The notes beneath the pieces were generated by a model that searched no databases, was not told the origin of the DNA, and saw only the letters and a program-made list of their open reading frames with translations. This document shows positions 44,757-53,705 of a DNA stretch of 64,000 nucleotides, one piece after another (within the stretch, counting starts at the first letter, position 1; every line of letters begins with the position of its first letter). Position numbers and translations under genes: made by a program. Source of the DNA: Halocatena salina (GTDB taxonomy: Archaea; Halobacteriota; Halobacteria; Halobacteriales; Haloarculaceae); assembly GCF_023115355.1 (NCBI RefSeq), contig NZ_CP096021.1, positions 351,307 to 415,306 on the forward strand. The letters are read 5' to 3'.

Positions 44757-45938
44757 ATGACACGACACGATGACCGTTTCCATGAACACCGATTCGAGAC
44801 GATCGCCGTCGGGGCAGTTGAGAACGCGACGCCCGACGAGAGCGGAACGAGCGATGTCATTCCGCCAGTGCATTTTTCAAGCACCTTCGAGTGGGGCAGC
44901 GGAGACGATGCCAACGAACACGAGTACTCTCGCGAGAGCAACCCGACGCGGGTGGCCCTTGAAGAGCAGTTAGCCCGTCTTGAAGGCGGTGAGTACGGGT
45001 TGGCGTTCGCTTCGGGAATGGCCGCCATCTCGACGACGATGCTGTCGCTGGTCCCGCCAGGGGGCCACCTCGTCTCGTCGGACTCCCTCTATAGCGGGAC
45101 CGAAAAGCTGCTCACGGAGTTCGTTGCCAGGCATCTCGGCGTTGATGTCGAGTTCGTCGATGCTCGTGAACCGGAAAACGTCGCTGCGGCAGTCGATTCG
45201 GACACTGACTTGATCTGGGCAGAGACACCGACGAACCCGCTGATGCGTCTGTGCGATATCAGCTCGGTTGCCACCATCGCCCACGACTACAGTGTGCCGT
45301 TCGGGGTCGACAGCACCTTCGCGAGTCCATACTTCCAAGCTCCGCTCGAACAGGGGGCCGATATTGCCGTCCACAGCACGACCAAGTACATCAACGGACA
45401 TTCCGACTCGATCGGGGGTGCCGTCGTCACTGATGACGACGAGATCTACGAGGAGCTGGCGTTTTGTCAGCGGATCGGGCTCGGGAACATGCTCTCGCCG
45501 TTCGACTGTTACCTCGTTGGGCGAGGCATCAAGACACTGCCGGCACGGATGGAACACCACGAGGAGAACGCGATGGCAGTCGCTCGCCTCCTTGAGGCCC
45601 ACGACCGGGTCGCTCGCATCTACTATCCGGGTCTTGAGAGTCACCCACAACACGATCTTGCGGCTGAACAGATGTCGGGATACAGCGGGATGCTTTCCTT
45701 CGAGTTCGACGGTACGCTCGATGAACTAGAAGAGTTCATCGAAGGTCTTGAGATGTTCACTCCAGGGGCCAGCCTCGGTGGCGTCGAAAGCCTCATCGAG
45801 GTACCATCGCTGATGATCCCCAACGAGGTCAATCGCGGGTCGGTCACCGCGGAGATTCCCGAGACCCTGGTCCGAATATCGGTCGGCATCGAAGATGTCG
45901 ACGACCTTTGCGAGGACCTTCGGACGGCGCTGCCGTAG
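44757..45938 (+). CDS. Transsulfuration-type PLP enzyme (cystathionine gamma-synthase/lyase family)
   Basis: The 393-residue product starts at ATG 44757, which places RFETIAVGAVENATPDESGT and PPVHFSSTFEW at the normal distance from the N-terminus. Family landmarks are EYSRESNPTRVALEEQLARL, YGLAFASGMAAISTTML, WAETPTNPL, and the PLP lysine in HSTTKYINGHSDSIGG. The end contains SLGGVESLIEVPSLM and VRISVGIED. Members interconvert cysteine, homocysteine and methionine precursors. Which reaction is used cannot be read from sequence. It stands alone next to the lanthipeptide locus, and a link to that locus is not implied. Confidence 0.92.
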   Translation: MTRHDDRFHEHRFETIAVGAVENATPDESGTSDVIPPVHFSSTFEWGSGDDANEHEYSRESNPTRVALEEQLARLEGGEYGLAFASGMAAISTTMLSLVPPGGHLVSSDSLYSGTEKLLTEFVARHLGVDVEFVDAREPENVAAAVDSDTDLIWAETPTNPLMRLCDISSVATIAHDYSVPFGVDSTFASPYFQAPLEQGADIAVHSTTKYINGHSDSIGGAVVTDDDEIYEELAFCQRIGLGNMLSPFDCYLVGRGIKTLPARMEHHEENAMAVARLLEAHDRVARIYYPGLESHPQHDLAAEQMSGYSGMLSFEFDGTLDELEEFIEGLEMFTPGASLGGVESLIEVPSLMIPNEVNRGSVTAEIPETLVRISVGIEDVDDLCEDLRTALP

Positions 45939-46052
45939 GCGCACGTTCCTCTTTCCTCCCGACCGGCCCGAGATTGGCAAGCAGGTCGACTGTCCACCGG
46001 TCGTGGCAGCCGCAAGCGGAATACGAACCGTTTCTACCCAAAAGAGTACGAA

Positions 46053-46544
46053 TTATTCGAGCGGTTCGATGACATCTCCGGGGCGAATCATCCCATCTTC
46101 AAGAATGTCTGCTCGGAGCCCTCCTCGGTGAGTGAGTGCCTGCAATACGCCATCTTGAGTGATGCGCTGAAGATGATTACACGGTTCACACAGCCGATCC
46201 CCTCGACAGATGGCGTCACCAACGCGAAATCGTTGTCCAACGAGATGATTGAGTGCGACATCGCGAGTTTCGATGTTCCGTCGGTGTTCTCCCGGTGCGA
46301 GTTCGATTCCCGCTTCACGTTCGATTGCTGTAACAGCCTCCTGCTCGATCAACGTGAGATCGTATCCATCGTGGCGTTCCTCGTCCGACTCCCACTTGAC
46401 GAAGGTCCCGGTTTCGACTTCACGGAAATATCTGTCACCCCGAAGGCCACTTCTAGCGACGGCCTCAACGTCACTGCGTTCGGTCATTTCGACTTCAGGC
46501 TCAGGAGCAGTGAAGATGTGTTCGACAGTTCCAACACCATTCAT
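46053..46544 (-). CDS. MOSC-domain protein
   Basis: The 163-residue protein (ATG 46544; a GTG two codons earlier is possible) matches the MOSC domain. It starts GTVEHIFTAPEPEVEM, has a central LTLIEQEAVTAIEREAG and EHRRNIETRDVALNHLVGQR, and carries the conserved Cys region GDRLCEPCNHLQRI. MOSC domains bind the molybdenum cofactor in mARC and MOCS3-type proteins and in YiiM-like reductases. The stand-alone size suggests the YiiM group. No partner gene is adjacent. Confidence 0.88.
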   Translation of the reverse strand: MNGVGTVEHIFTAPEPEVEMTERSDVEAVARSGLRGDRYFREVETGTFVKWESDEERHDGYDLTLIEQEAVTAIEREAGIELAPGEHRRNIETRDVALNHLVGQRFRVGDAICRGDRLCEPCNHLQRITQDGVLQALTHRGGLRADILEDGMIRPGDVIEPLE

Positions 46545-46550
46545 ACTCAC

Positions 46551-47206
46551 AGGGTGTTAGTCCTCTACCAAATGAGTTGCGCATGTGTGAGATGGCGTCT
46601 CAGACAGCTTGTGGACAGTATTTCAACTGTACAGACCAGTCAGACGGATTCTTGAGCGTGTCGTGGTCGACATCTCGTAGTGACTACGGTTCGTGAGATC
46701 CGGCAGACTGTCTTTCGATGAATCACCATCGGTCGCACGCTGAAGGGACAGACAACGATCTCGGTGAATTGGTCGCGGCTGTCACTACCATCGCGCAATC
46801 GGAGAATGAAAGCAGAACGCGCAGAATAAAGGCGTAGACACCGCTGAAACGGTCGTCCTCGAGATGAACCATCCGTACGTGACCGCTCAAACCGATGACG
46901 AACGGATGGACGCGAAGGCGTTCATCCACATGATCCATCGCTACCGTCACCAAGCAATCCTACAGCCTCGGTCCGCCCGACTGACGCCAGAATCCTTCGT
47001 GTCCGTCCACATCGTGAGCGGCGGCGCTGTGGTTGGCTACTTTGTTTCACCCTATATCAGAAAATACAAAATGGTAGACTAATTCAGGCTGGCGTCAATT
47101 ATCATCGTTGATTAATAGGTGGGAAAATCCTAGATTATGCATTACAGAGCCACATTCCCAACTTCAGAAGCCGTAGGTGAATAGGGCGAATTATATCCGT
47201 CCGACT
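46551..47206. other. 650-bp gap with no convincing gene
   Basis: A 72-codon frame (46864-47082) has some coding character (MNHPYVTAQTDDERMDAKAF) but no family features or promoter. I treat the stretch as uncertain, possibly debris. Confidence 0.3.
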
Positions 47207-47824
47207 TCATACACTCTCAAGTCGATTCACAATCCATCTTGGAGGAATCAACCGTCGGAATATGGTGCCAGTAGTAAATCCGAGGATCGTGATTGGGATA
47301 CCTAAGAAGAGCGCACTCTCTAGCCCCCAAGCGATAGCATCGGGAAGTGTCATTGGCGCATAGCTCAGTCCAGGCTCGTGAGGATCTATTACCGGTACTG
47401 GGGTACCGATTCTGTTGACAAAGAGACCGAAAATAGGCCCCATCACGAGTGCAGCCGTTGGCAACAGACCACTGTTCAGATAGGTACTCACAATTGCTCC
47501 GAGCAGGAGCACAACTGCTCCAATAACGAAAATCTGATAGATACGGTTGCCGCTGAACGTAGCGGTAAACCTATCCCATAGTTGTATATACGAGGGAGAC
47601 TGGAGTACGATACTTCCATCAACAGTCGGTCCAGTCGGGGTGTATCGAACCGTCGCAACCGCCACAATCGCGGCAACGGCAACAGTGCTTACCAGCGCGA
47701 CGGAGTAAATCCATGCTGATACCCTGGGAGTATGTCCGAGAAGGATAGCTCGCTTGCTGGCAAGGAATGATTTGATCCTACCGCTTTCGTTAGTTTTCGA
47801 ACGCTTGTTGGTCGGACTACGCAT
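47207..47824 (-). CDS. Haloarchaeal multi-pass membrane protein, unknown function
   Basis: The 205-residue protein has four clear hydrophobic segments (VSAWIYSVALVSTVAVAAIV, IFVIGAVVLLLGAIVSTYLN, LLPTAALVMGPIFGLFVN, LESALFLGIPITILGFTTG) with a basic N-terminus of about 30 residues. I do not recognise the family. It is read in the same direction as the small membrane proteins and regulator at 47883-48944, so it may be part of that group, although a 58-bp gap and its own AT-rich upstream region argue for separate transcription. Confidence 0.6.
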   Translation of the reverse strand: MRSPTNKRSKTNESGRIKSFLASKRAILLGHTPRVSAWIYSVALVSTVAVAAIVAVATVRYTPTGPTVDGSIVLQSPSYIQLWDRFTATFSGNRIYQIFVIGAVVLLLGAIVSTYLNSGLLPTAALVMGPIFGLFVNRIGTPVPVIDPHEPGLSYAPMTLPDAIAWGLESALFLGIPITILGFTTGTIFRRLIPPRWIVNRLESV

Positions 47825-47882
47825 TATTTGTATCTTCTATGTTTCCGAATTGATTGGTAATATTCCAGTTCATATTGGATTC

Positions 47883-48200
47883 TTATGTGCTAGTAAACGC
47901 ATAAAGAATGATGATAAGCCCGATGATGGTGAGTAGTTGGGAGACGAGAGTCCCCTGTAACAGTGTGAGTGCATCTGTCACTCGGATCCAACTCTTTATC
48001 ACGAACGGGATGGCCGTCAAAAACAGGATGCCAACGGTAAGAAACAGCAGCGTCCGATTTCTGTTCCGCATGTATCCACGGTAGCCCTGATACGCGACGA
48101 AAAGACCAACAACTGCAAGGAATCCGGCGATGATGACGGGCACTGTCGTCGCGTAGCTATCGAGAAGAGCCGAATCGAAACCTGCTATGAATTCATTCAT
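47883..48200 (-). CDS. Small three-to-four-pass membrane protein (DUF7521-like), paralogue A
   Basis: The 105-residue protein has hydrophobic segments VPVIIAGFLAVVGLFVAYQG, TLLFLTVGILFLTAIPFVI and LLTIIGLIIILYAF. The central GYRGYMRNRNRTLLFLTVGI closely parallels the next gene (GVRSYRESHDRGIVLLTVGI), showing a duplication. Such short proteins commonly follow a winged-helix regulator gene in haloarchaea. Function unknown; a role as membrane partner of the regulator is a guess. Confidence 0.65.
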   Translation of the reverse strand: MNEFIAGFDSALLDSYATTVPVIIAGFLAVVGLFVAYQGYRGYMRNRNRTLLFLTVGILFLTAIPFVIKSWIRVTDALTLLQGTLVSQLLTIIGLIIILYAFTST

Positions 48201-48277
48201 TGCAGACCACCTCGGTCAGTTTCTCAACACTGGTGCATCTCCGGTAACTCTGTTCGGTCCAGGGGTTGGGCGTTGTA

Positions 48278-48589
48278 TTACTGGTCATAGATGGTCACGA
48301 GGATGATCACGAGGCCGAAAAGCCGGATGAGATTGACCGTCGTCTCGACAGTCCATCCGGGCACAGCTGTAAGCGTCGTGAGAGCGACGTTGATACCAGC
48401 GGGAACCCCGCTCAGGAGCAAGATTCCCACTGTGAGTAAAACGATTCCGCGGTCGTGAGACTCCCGATAGCTCCGAACTCCCTTGAGTCCGATGACGAAC
48501 GAGAGAACGATCGACACGAGAAGACTGATAAAAAACACTACCACGACCATCGCGTTGCCTGTCGCCGTTTGGAGAGGTAGTACCATCAT
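48278..48589 (-). CDS. Small membrane protein (DUF7521-like), paralogue B
   Basis: The 103-residue protein has segments MVVVVFFISLLVSIVLSFVI, GIVLLTVGILLLSGVPAGI and TVNLIRLFGLVIILVTIY. It lies eight bp downstream of the regulator gene and is probably co-transcribed with it. It shares the RSYRE...GIxLLTVGIL core with the adjacent paralogue. Function is unknown. Confidence 0.65.
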   Translation of the reverse strand: MMVLPLQTATGNAMVVVVFFISLLVSIVLSFVIGLKGVRSYRESHDRGIVLLTVGILLLSGVPAGINVALTTLTAVPGWTVETTVNLIRLFGLVIILVTIYDQ

Positions 48590-48596
48590 GACTCGG

Positions 48597-48944
48597 TCAC
48601 TTGAGATCCTCGACGAGGTCGGAAAAGCGGTCAGCCGCTTCCCGTTCTGTCCGGGTTATTTCGACGCTATACGTTCCATCCTCAAGGTTGATGGTCACCT
48701 GTTCGAGACGAGCTTCGTACGTCTTATAGTGATGGCCGTCGGGATCAAATCGTTGCTGGTCCGTAAGGAGGTCATGCTCTTGTAAGCGCTCGATACGGCG
48801 ATAGATCGTCGGAAGCGATGCGTCACAACGCTCGCTCAACATCTTTGCCGACATCGGCTCACTGCTCGCCTTCGCAAGGATATCGCGTGCATATGGATCG
48901 TCGAGCAGGTCGGTGATCTCATCCAGATCACCGTCCGAAGTCAT
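48597..48944 (-). CDS. ArsR-like winged-helix regulator
   Basis: The 115-residue protein begins with an acidic stretch and LLDDPYARDILAKASSEPMS, followed by a helix-turn-helix (AKMLSERCDASLPTIYRRIE) and a wing (LLTDQQRFDPDGHHYKTYEA). It resembles haloarchaeal helix-turn-helix regulators of the ArsR/HTH_20 type, without an obvious metal site. It is divergent from the ABC pair at 49164-50923 across about 220 bp, so it is a candidate regulator of that pair as well as of its own small operon. Confidence 0.85.
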   Translation of the reverse strand: MTSDGDLDEITDLLDDPYARDILAKASSEPMSAKMLSERCDASLPTIYRRIERLQEHDLLTDQQRFDPDGHHYKTYEARLEQVTINLEDGTYSVEITRTEREAADRFSDLVEDLK

Positions 48945-49163
48945 CAGCCAATTGTCGTTTTCTCGACAATTTATCCGCGAGCAGTTCTCGTTGTGAAAGC
49001 ATGTCTCTTGGAGATGAAGACGGCTACTTATAAAATCAGATGGGAGACTTTCTGAGCCTGAAACCGTACTTGTCGTTTTATCCTAACTGCAGGAGTATCG
49101 TTCGATGAAGCATGAACGGACCGACACCGACCAGCCGTCGAACCATGACCTCAGGTGAGTAAT

Positions 49164-50075
49164 ATGGCAGTACTCGAAATACGTGGTCTCACCAAACGGT
49201 TTGGGAATACGACTGCTGTGCATGATCTTACCCTTGATGTCAATAAAGGCGAGGTGTTCGGCTTTCTCGGCCAAAACGGCGCTGGAAAGTCAACAACAAT
49301 CGATATGCTCCTTGACTTTATTCGTCCAACAAACGGTACTGCTACAATCTCGGGTCATAATCCACAACACGACCCACGTACAGTACGGGAACACATTGGC
49401 ATCCTCCCAGATGACTATAGCCTCTACGACCAGCTCACGGGGCGAGAACATATCGAATTCGCTATTACGATGAACGAAAGTGATGAGGACCCGGAAGCGA
49501 TACTTGCTCGCATCGGACTCACTACCGCCAGTGACCGGCCGACTGGCAGCTATTCAAAAGGAATGCGTCAGCGGCTCGCTTTCGGAATGGCCCTCATCGG
49601 TGATCCGAGCGTCCTGATTCTTGACGAGCCGTCGACTGGTCTCGATCCGAACGGAGTAGAGGAAATGAGGGCGATTATCCGTGAAGAGGCTGATACTGGA
49701 ACTACAGTCTTCTTTTCAAGCCATATCCTTGATCAAGTCGAGGCTATCTGTGACCGGGTAGGAATCATTGATGACGGCGAACTCATCGCTGTTGATACCG
49801 TTGAGGGACTGCGAAACACCTTCAACACCCGATCGACGCTCATCCTCTCGGTCGATTCTGTGCCATCTAGCCACGGAATATCTGATCTCGAAGGTGTCGA
49901 AAATATAAAATATACTGATAAAACTATCGAGGTCAGTTGTACGAATCCGGAGGTAAAATCATCAGTTATTGCTCGCGTGGAAGCTACTGGAGCTTCTGTA
50001 ACTGATATTACTATTGAGCAGACCTCACTCGCTGAACTGTTTAGTAAAATCACAACCGGAGGTAAAATTGAATGA
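49164..50075 (+). CDS. ABC-2 type transporter ATPase
   Basis: The 303-residue protein (ATG 49164; a GTG three codons earlier is possible) has Walker A GQNGAGKST, a Q-loop segment (GILPDDYSLYDQLTG), signature YSKGMRQRLAFGMAL, Walker B VLILDEP and switch SSHILDQV. The C-terminal domain of about 90 residues is usual for ABC-2 ATPases. It overlaps its permease partner by four bases. Divergence from the ArsR-like gene suggests control by it. The substrate is unknown. Confidence 0.9.
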   Translation: MAVLEIRGLTKRFGNTTAVHDLTLDVNKGEVFGFLGQNGAGKSTTIDMLLDFIRPTNGTATISGHNPQHDPRTVREHIGILPDDYSLYDQLTGREHIEFAITMNESDEDPEAILARIGLTTASDRPTGSYSKGMRQRLAFGMALIGDPSVLILDEPSTGLDPNGVEEMRAIIREEADTGTTVFFSSHILDQVEAICDRVGIIDDGELIAVDTVEGLRNTFNTRSTLILSVDSVPSSHGISDLEGVENIKYTDKTIEVSCTNPEVKSSVIARVEATGASVTDITIEQTSLAELFSKITTGGKIE

Positions 50076-50923
50076 GATCATTACAAGCAATCGCACGAAA
50101 GGATTTTACGGATTCTTTGCGGACCCGGTCGCTGTGGGTGATTACTGGACTCATGACACTCCTAATTGTCTCGACATGGTGGGCCAATATGTCTTCAGGC
50201 GTTCTCCAGCAGGTTGATCGACCGTTCACGCTCGCGATTGCTCAATTTAGTTTGTGGCTTCCACTCGCTGCGATTGGTGTTGGGTTCAAATCAATCGTCG
50301 GTGAACGCAGCTCGGGAAGTATTCGTGTGCTTTTAGGTCAACCATGTACCCGTCGTGATGTCGTATTCGGTACATATGCCGGCCGATCGTTGATCCTTGT
50401 CGCTTCCGTTCTGATTCCCTTGTTGCTACTATCCGTTCTCGTGATCACCGATTTTGGGACGATAGCGTACACCGAAGTGCTGGGCGGAACACTTGCGCTC
50501 CTTCTTTACGCGCTCGCCTGGATTGGGATGACCGTAGGCGTATCGAGTTCTGTTACCAGTGAGAGTCGGACGATCGGTCTCCTGATCGGCATTTATGCAC
50601 TGGTCGAGCCACTTTGGACATCCTTCGTCCTCCCCCTATGCTCATTTATCTTCACTGGAAGCAGGCAGATACCGAGTCAGTTAGCGTATCTGCGATCGCT
50701 CAAAGAGCCCACGTGGTATCTGTACGTAAACCGTCTCAGTCCGTCCAATGCGTTCAACGCTGCACGCCATTACGTTCCGGATCTACTGGAGGGACTCCTA
50801 CACGGCACGACGGTAGCAGGACCTCACGCTCCGAATGTATTCGGGATTGTCGTGTTATCTGTATGGATGACTGTGCCTGTCTTCATCGGATACCGACGCT
50901 TTAAGCACACTGAGTTGGGATAA
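50072..50923 (+). CDS. ABC-2 type permease
   Basis: The 283-residue protein starts with ARKDFTDSLRTRSLWVITGL, a typical cytoplasmic lead-in of NosY/ABC-2 permeases, and has about six hydrophobic segments. The coupling region SIVGERSSGSIRVLLGQPCT and TRRDVVFGTYAGR is characteristic of the family. It partners with the preceding ATPase. Export of a lipid, drug or peptide is possible; nothing here decides. Confidence 0.88.
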   Translation: MRSLQAIARKDFTDSLRTRSLWVITGLMTLLIVSTWWANMSSGVLQQVDRPFTLAIAQFSLWLPLAAIGVGFKSIVGERSSGSIRVLLGQPCTRRDVVFGTYAGRSLILVASVLIPLLLLSVLVITDFGTIAYTEVLGGTLALLLYALAWIGMTVGVSSSVTSESRTIGLLIGIYALVEPLWTSFVLPLCSFIFTGSRQIPSQLAYLRSLKEPTWYLYVNRLSPSNAFNAARHYVPDLLEGLLHGTTVAGPHAPNVFGIVVLSVWMTVPVFIGYRRFKHTELG

Positions 50924-51558
50924 TTCCATGGGATTACCCCGTTGACTTTCTCGTAGTACCAGTCAGGACAATCAAATGGTTGCTATAGTGCTTTCGAACG
51001 ATTTCGAAAATGGCTTTATCTCGTCCATTCATCGTTCTTTACATAGTAGGTATCCCCTCGTCGACGAATCGCTGGGCATCTCATCGGGGAAGATCGTTAT
51101 TACGGGTTCAAAGCGAGGGCTCTTCTACTGGTACCAATTCAGCTCATCCATAACGTTCCCATATCTGTACTAATATGTCGTCGTTTTCTGTAACTTATCT
51201 AGAATAATATAGGTCGTCACTATCTCCTTTCTCTGTACTCGGAACGACTCTAGGATGGTTGGTAGGGCACAGCAGATGTCTCATACGCAGCAGCACCCAT
51301 ACTGATTGGTGTTCCTGCAGAGAAAAACAACTAGAGAGGAAGATGCCGTACCATGAGAGCGCCGAGAACGTATACGAAAAGACGGAAGGACAGAACTGGA
51401 CGATAGAACACGCTTGATATCTCCCCCAGCTAAAAGCCAGCGGATTCTCAGCTGCTGGAAGCAGAAAAAGAGCAGTCTCAGCTGTTGTTTGAGTGGACCA
51501 CACCCATTGTAGGCTCGAAACAACTACATACAGATCGGACCCGTGAGGGTCCCCACTG
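50924..51558. other. 635-bp gap without a recognisable gene
   Basis: Between the ABC permease and the leftward P450 gene only short low-quality frames occur. No repeat or terminator was recognised. Confidence 0.4.
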
Positions 51559-53016
51559 TTACCGACTCCCAAGCCGTAGGGGAATGCCATCCTCCGTTCG
51601 GAGTGTGACTCGTGGGTCAAGACTGAAAGCATTCCCCGCTTCCCACCTGAACTGGAACCGCTGTCCAACTGTTGCGAGAACGATTTTCGCTTCGAGCAGT
51701 GCGAACTTTCTCCCGATACACGCCCGACGCCCACCACCGAATGGAACGTACGCGAAGTCATGCAGTTCCTCTTCAAACCCATCCATCCATCGGTCGGGCG
51801 AGAACGTGAGGGGGTCATCGTAGAATCGTTCGTCCCGGTGAACGTGGATAACTGACAGGTGGACCTCGCGGTTTTCAGGGATGTGAAATCCATTCACGTC
51901 GACATCGGCCTCTGTCTGGCGGGGGATTGTATGAACGGGAGGATACAGACGGAGGGCCTCAGTGAGAATACGGTCGGTAAATGGTAGATCTAATAGATCT
52001 TCGTAGGAAGGGGACGCTCCATCCAATACCGTATCTAGTTCTTCGTGAAACGCCTCACGAATATCCGAATGCGTTGCCAGCAAGTACCAGGTGAACGCGA
52101 GCGCGGCTGCCGTCGTCTCGTGGCCTGCAAATACCATCGTGACTAGTTGATCCTCGATCTCTTGGGTACTGAGTTGCTCATTATCATCAGTGTCGCGAGC
52201 CTGTTGTAACTGCGTGAGGAGATCGTGCGTGCCTGAATTAGCCGATAATGGCTGCGATTGCTGTCCTCCTTCTCGAACGTCGTTCAGCAGCCCAGTATCA
52301 GTAGCCTGCCGCTGTGCATGCTTACCATCCTCTTCTAGAAGTGAACGGACTTCTTGGCCGAGCCGCATGGCTGACTGGTTGAAACTCCGGCGTGCAGGCG
52401 TCGGTAGCCAGCGGGGGAGTATCCATGACGTAGGAACAAACCAATCATTGAGTCCATCAGCCGCCTCGCGGAGTTCCTTGTCCTCTCCCGGCTTCATCTC
52501 TCGGCCGAAGAGGGTTGCAAACAAAACTTCGAGCGTGAGATCTCGCATCTCCGCTTCAATGTCACGAGTCTCGCCTTCCTCCCAGGTAGCGAGCCGTTGC
52601 TCTGTGCACGCTACCATCTCGTCTGTGTAGCCCTGGATCTGTTCGTAGAAAAATAGTGGTTGTAGAGTCTCACGCTGGCGGCGCCATTGCTGGTCTTCGG
52701 CTGAGAGTAAGCCGCTACCGAAGGCCCGCCGAAAATCTTCGGTTTTCCCGAATGCGTCGATGTCGGTTACAAGAGCTTGGTGGAGATATTCAGGATGGGC
52801 GAGCACGAACACGTCATCAACCCCTGGGAGCTTTATTCGGTAGACGTCTCCGCACTCTGACGTGGCAGTCTCCAAAAAACCGAGCGGATCACGGGCAAAC
52901 TGAAGAGCATGCTTGATAACTGGGTGCCCGGATGGAGATGGTGGTAATTGAGGGTTCACAATACCCACTCCTTGCATGTCCCTGTAAATATTTCCGTCCA
53001 ACACTTGAGTTAGCAT
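51559..53016 (-). CDS. Cytochrome P450
   Basis: The 485-residue haem monooxygenase has the I-helix oxygen-activation motif AGHETT, the K-helix ExxR (TEALRLYPP), the meander FSPDRWMDGF and the haem-binding loop FGGGRRACIGRKFA with the cysteine thiolate. The C-helix contains WRRQRETLQPLF. A hydrophilic insert of about 50 residues (KHAQRQATDTGLLNDVREGG and following) lies before the I-helix. It resembles the CYP102/CYP4-like group used by haloarchaea; substrate and redox partner are unknown, and no ferredoxin or reductase gene is adjacent. Confidence 0.94.
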   Translation of the reverse strand: MLTQVLDGNIYRDMQGVGIVNPQLPPSPSGHPVIKHALQFARDPLGFLETATSECGDVYRIKLPGVDDVFVLAHPEYLHQALVTDIDAFGKTEDFRRAFGSGLLSAEDQQWRRQRETLQPLFFYEQIQGYTDEMVACTEQRLATWEEGETRDIEAEMRDLTLEVLFATLFGREMKPGEDKELREAADGLNDWFVPTSWILPRWLPTPARRSFNQSAMRLGQEVRSLLEEDGKHAQRQATDTGLLNDVREGGQQSQPLSANSGTHDLLTQLQQARDTDDNEQLSTQEIEDQLVTMVFAGHETTAAALAFTWYLLATHSDIREAFHEELDTVLDGASPSYEDLLDLPFTDRILTEALRLYPPVHTIPRQTEADVDVNGFHIPENREVHLSVIHVHRDERFYDDPLTFSPDRWMDGFEEELHDFAYVPFGGGRRACIGRKFALLEAKIVLATVGQRFQFRWEAGNAFSLDPRVTLRTEDGIPLRLGSR

Positions 53017-53296
53017 CGTAGCTCATGGAATCCCTCTGTTGTATCCTATCCAGGGAACCCAGCCATGAGAGAAGATGACAGTGAATGGAGGTGATCATGG
53101 CATCTGTCACGCTGCCAAATCTAACAGACATCCCTTAATCCGGCTGTGTCTCGTCGATGACCGTACCAAACAGGAATCGATTGGTCAACGTACTGTGCTT
53201 CCCACTTGGTGCGAGCGTCGATCTCGTGCTGATCCCGTCGGACCAACGAGTGGTAGTTCGTCCGGCGATACAAGAGGCAATGAATAACTGAGTTAA

Positions 53297-53311
53297 TGAA
53301 TCAATGATTCA
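53297..53311. repeat. 15-bp palindrome, left copy flanking the par cassette
   Basis: TGAATCA-A-TGATTCA is a perfect palindrome with a one-base centre, lying five bases after the end of the par downstream gene. The identical 15-mer recurs at 54974-54988 beyond the other end of the cassette. It is a candidate centromere (parS) or operator site. Confidence 0.65.
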
Positions 53312-53316
53312 CTACT

Positions 53317-53703
53317 TCACTGACCCCCTGAGTCTTGCTTCGCTAGTTCACGAACACGCTCTTTTGTTTGCTCTTGATGGTCCTCAAAGGCGATTTCGAA
53401 AATTGCCTGGTAGAAGTGCTCGTTCTTTCGGACAGTATGTCCGTCCCGCTTCAGCTGTTTTTTAAGCCGAGTAAATGCGATCTCCATCTCTTCACTTAGC
53501 TCCGGTTCAACGTAGATCGTTGCAGGATCCCAGTCTTCACGGATATTCAACTCGTCCGAGTCATTGTCTACCGACGAGACATCTCCCGGGCTAGGCTCGG
53601 TTTCGGAGCGTGAGATCGAACTTCCGGAAGTAATTTCAGTGGTATCCTTCTGCTCGGACGGTCCAGACGGGTCCTCAAACCGTTCATCCATCCCGCGCGG
53701 CAT
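53317..53703 (-). CDS. Putative partition partner of ParA
   Basis: The 128-residue protein starts two bases after the ParA stop and has a disordered acidic N-terminal half. It ends in a folded, basic, helical C-terminus (EEMEIAFTRLKKQLKRDGHT, NEHFYQAIFEIAFEDHQEQT). No classic ParB domain is present. Small unrelated DNA-binding proteins often act as the centromere-binding partner of ParA, and the position and size fit. The adjacent palindromes would be its sites. This function is inferred from context. Confidence 0.65.
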   Translation of the reverse strand: MPRGMDERFEDPSGPSEQKDTTEITSGSSISRSETEPSPGDVSSVDNDSDELNIREDWDPATIYVEPELSEEMEIAFTRLKKQLKRDGHTVRKNEHFYQAIFEIAFEDHQEQTKERVRELAKQDSGGQ

Positions 53704-53705
53704 GG

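Noticed and set aside
46864..47082. 72-codon frame in the gap after the MOSC gene
   Set aside because: Coding character is weak and no family or promoter could be recognised; recorded only as an uncertain stretch.
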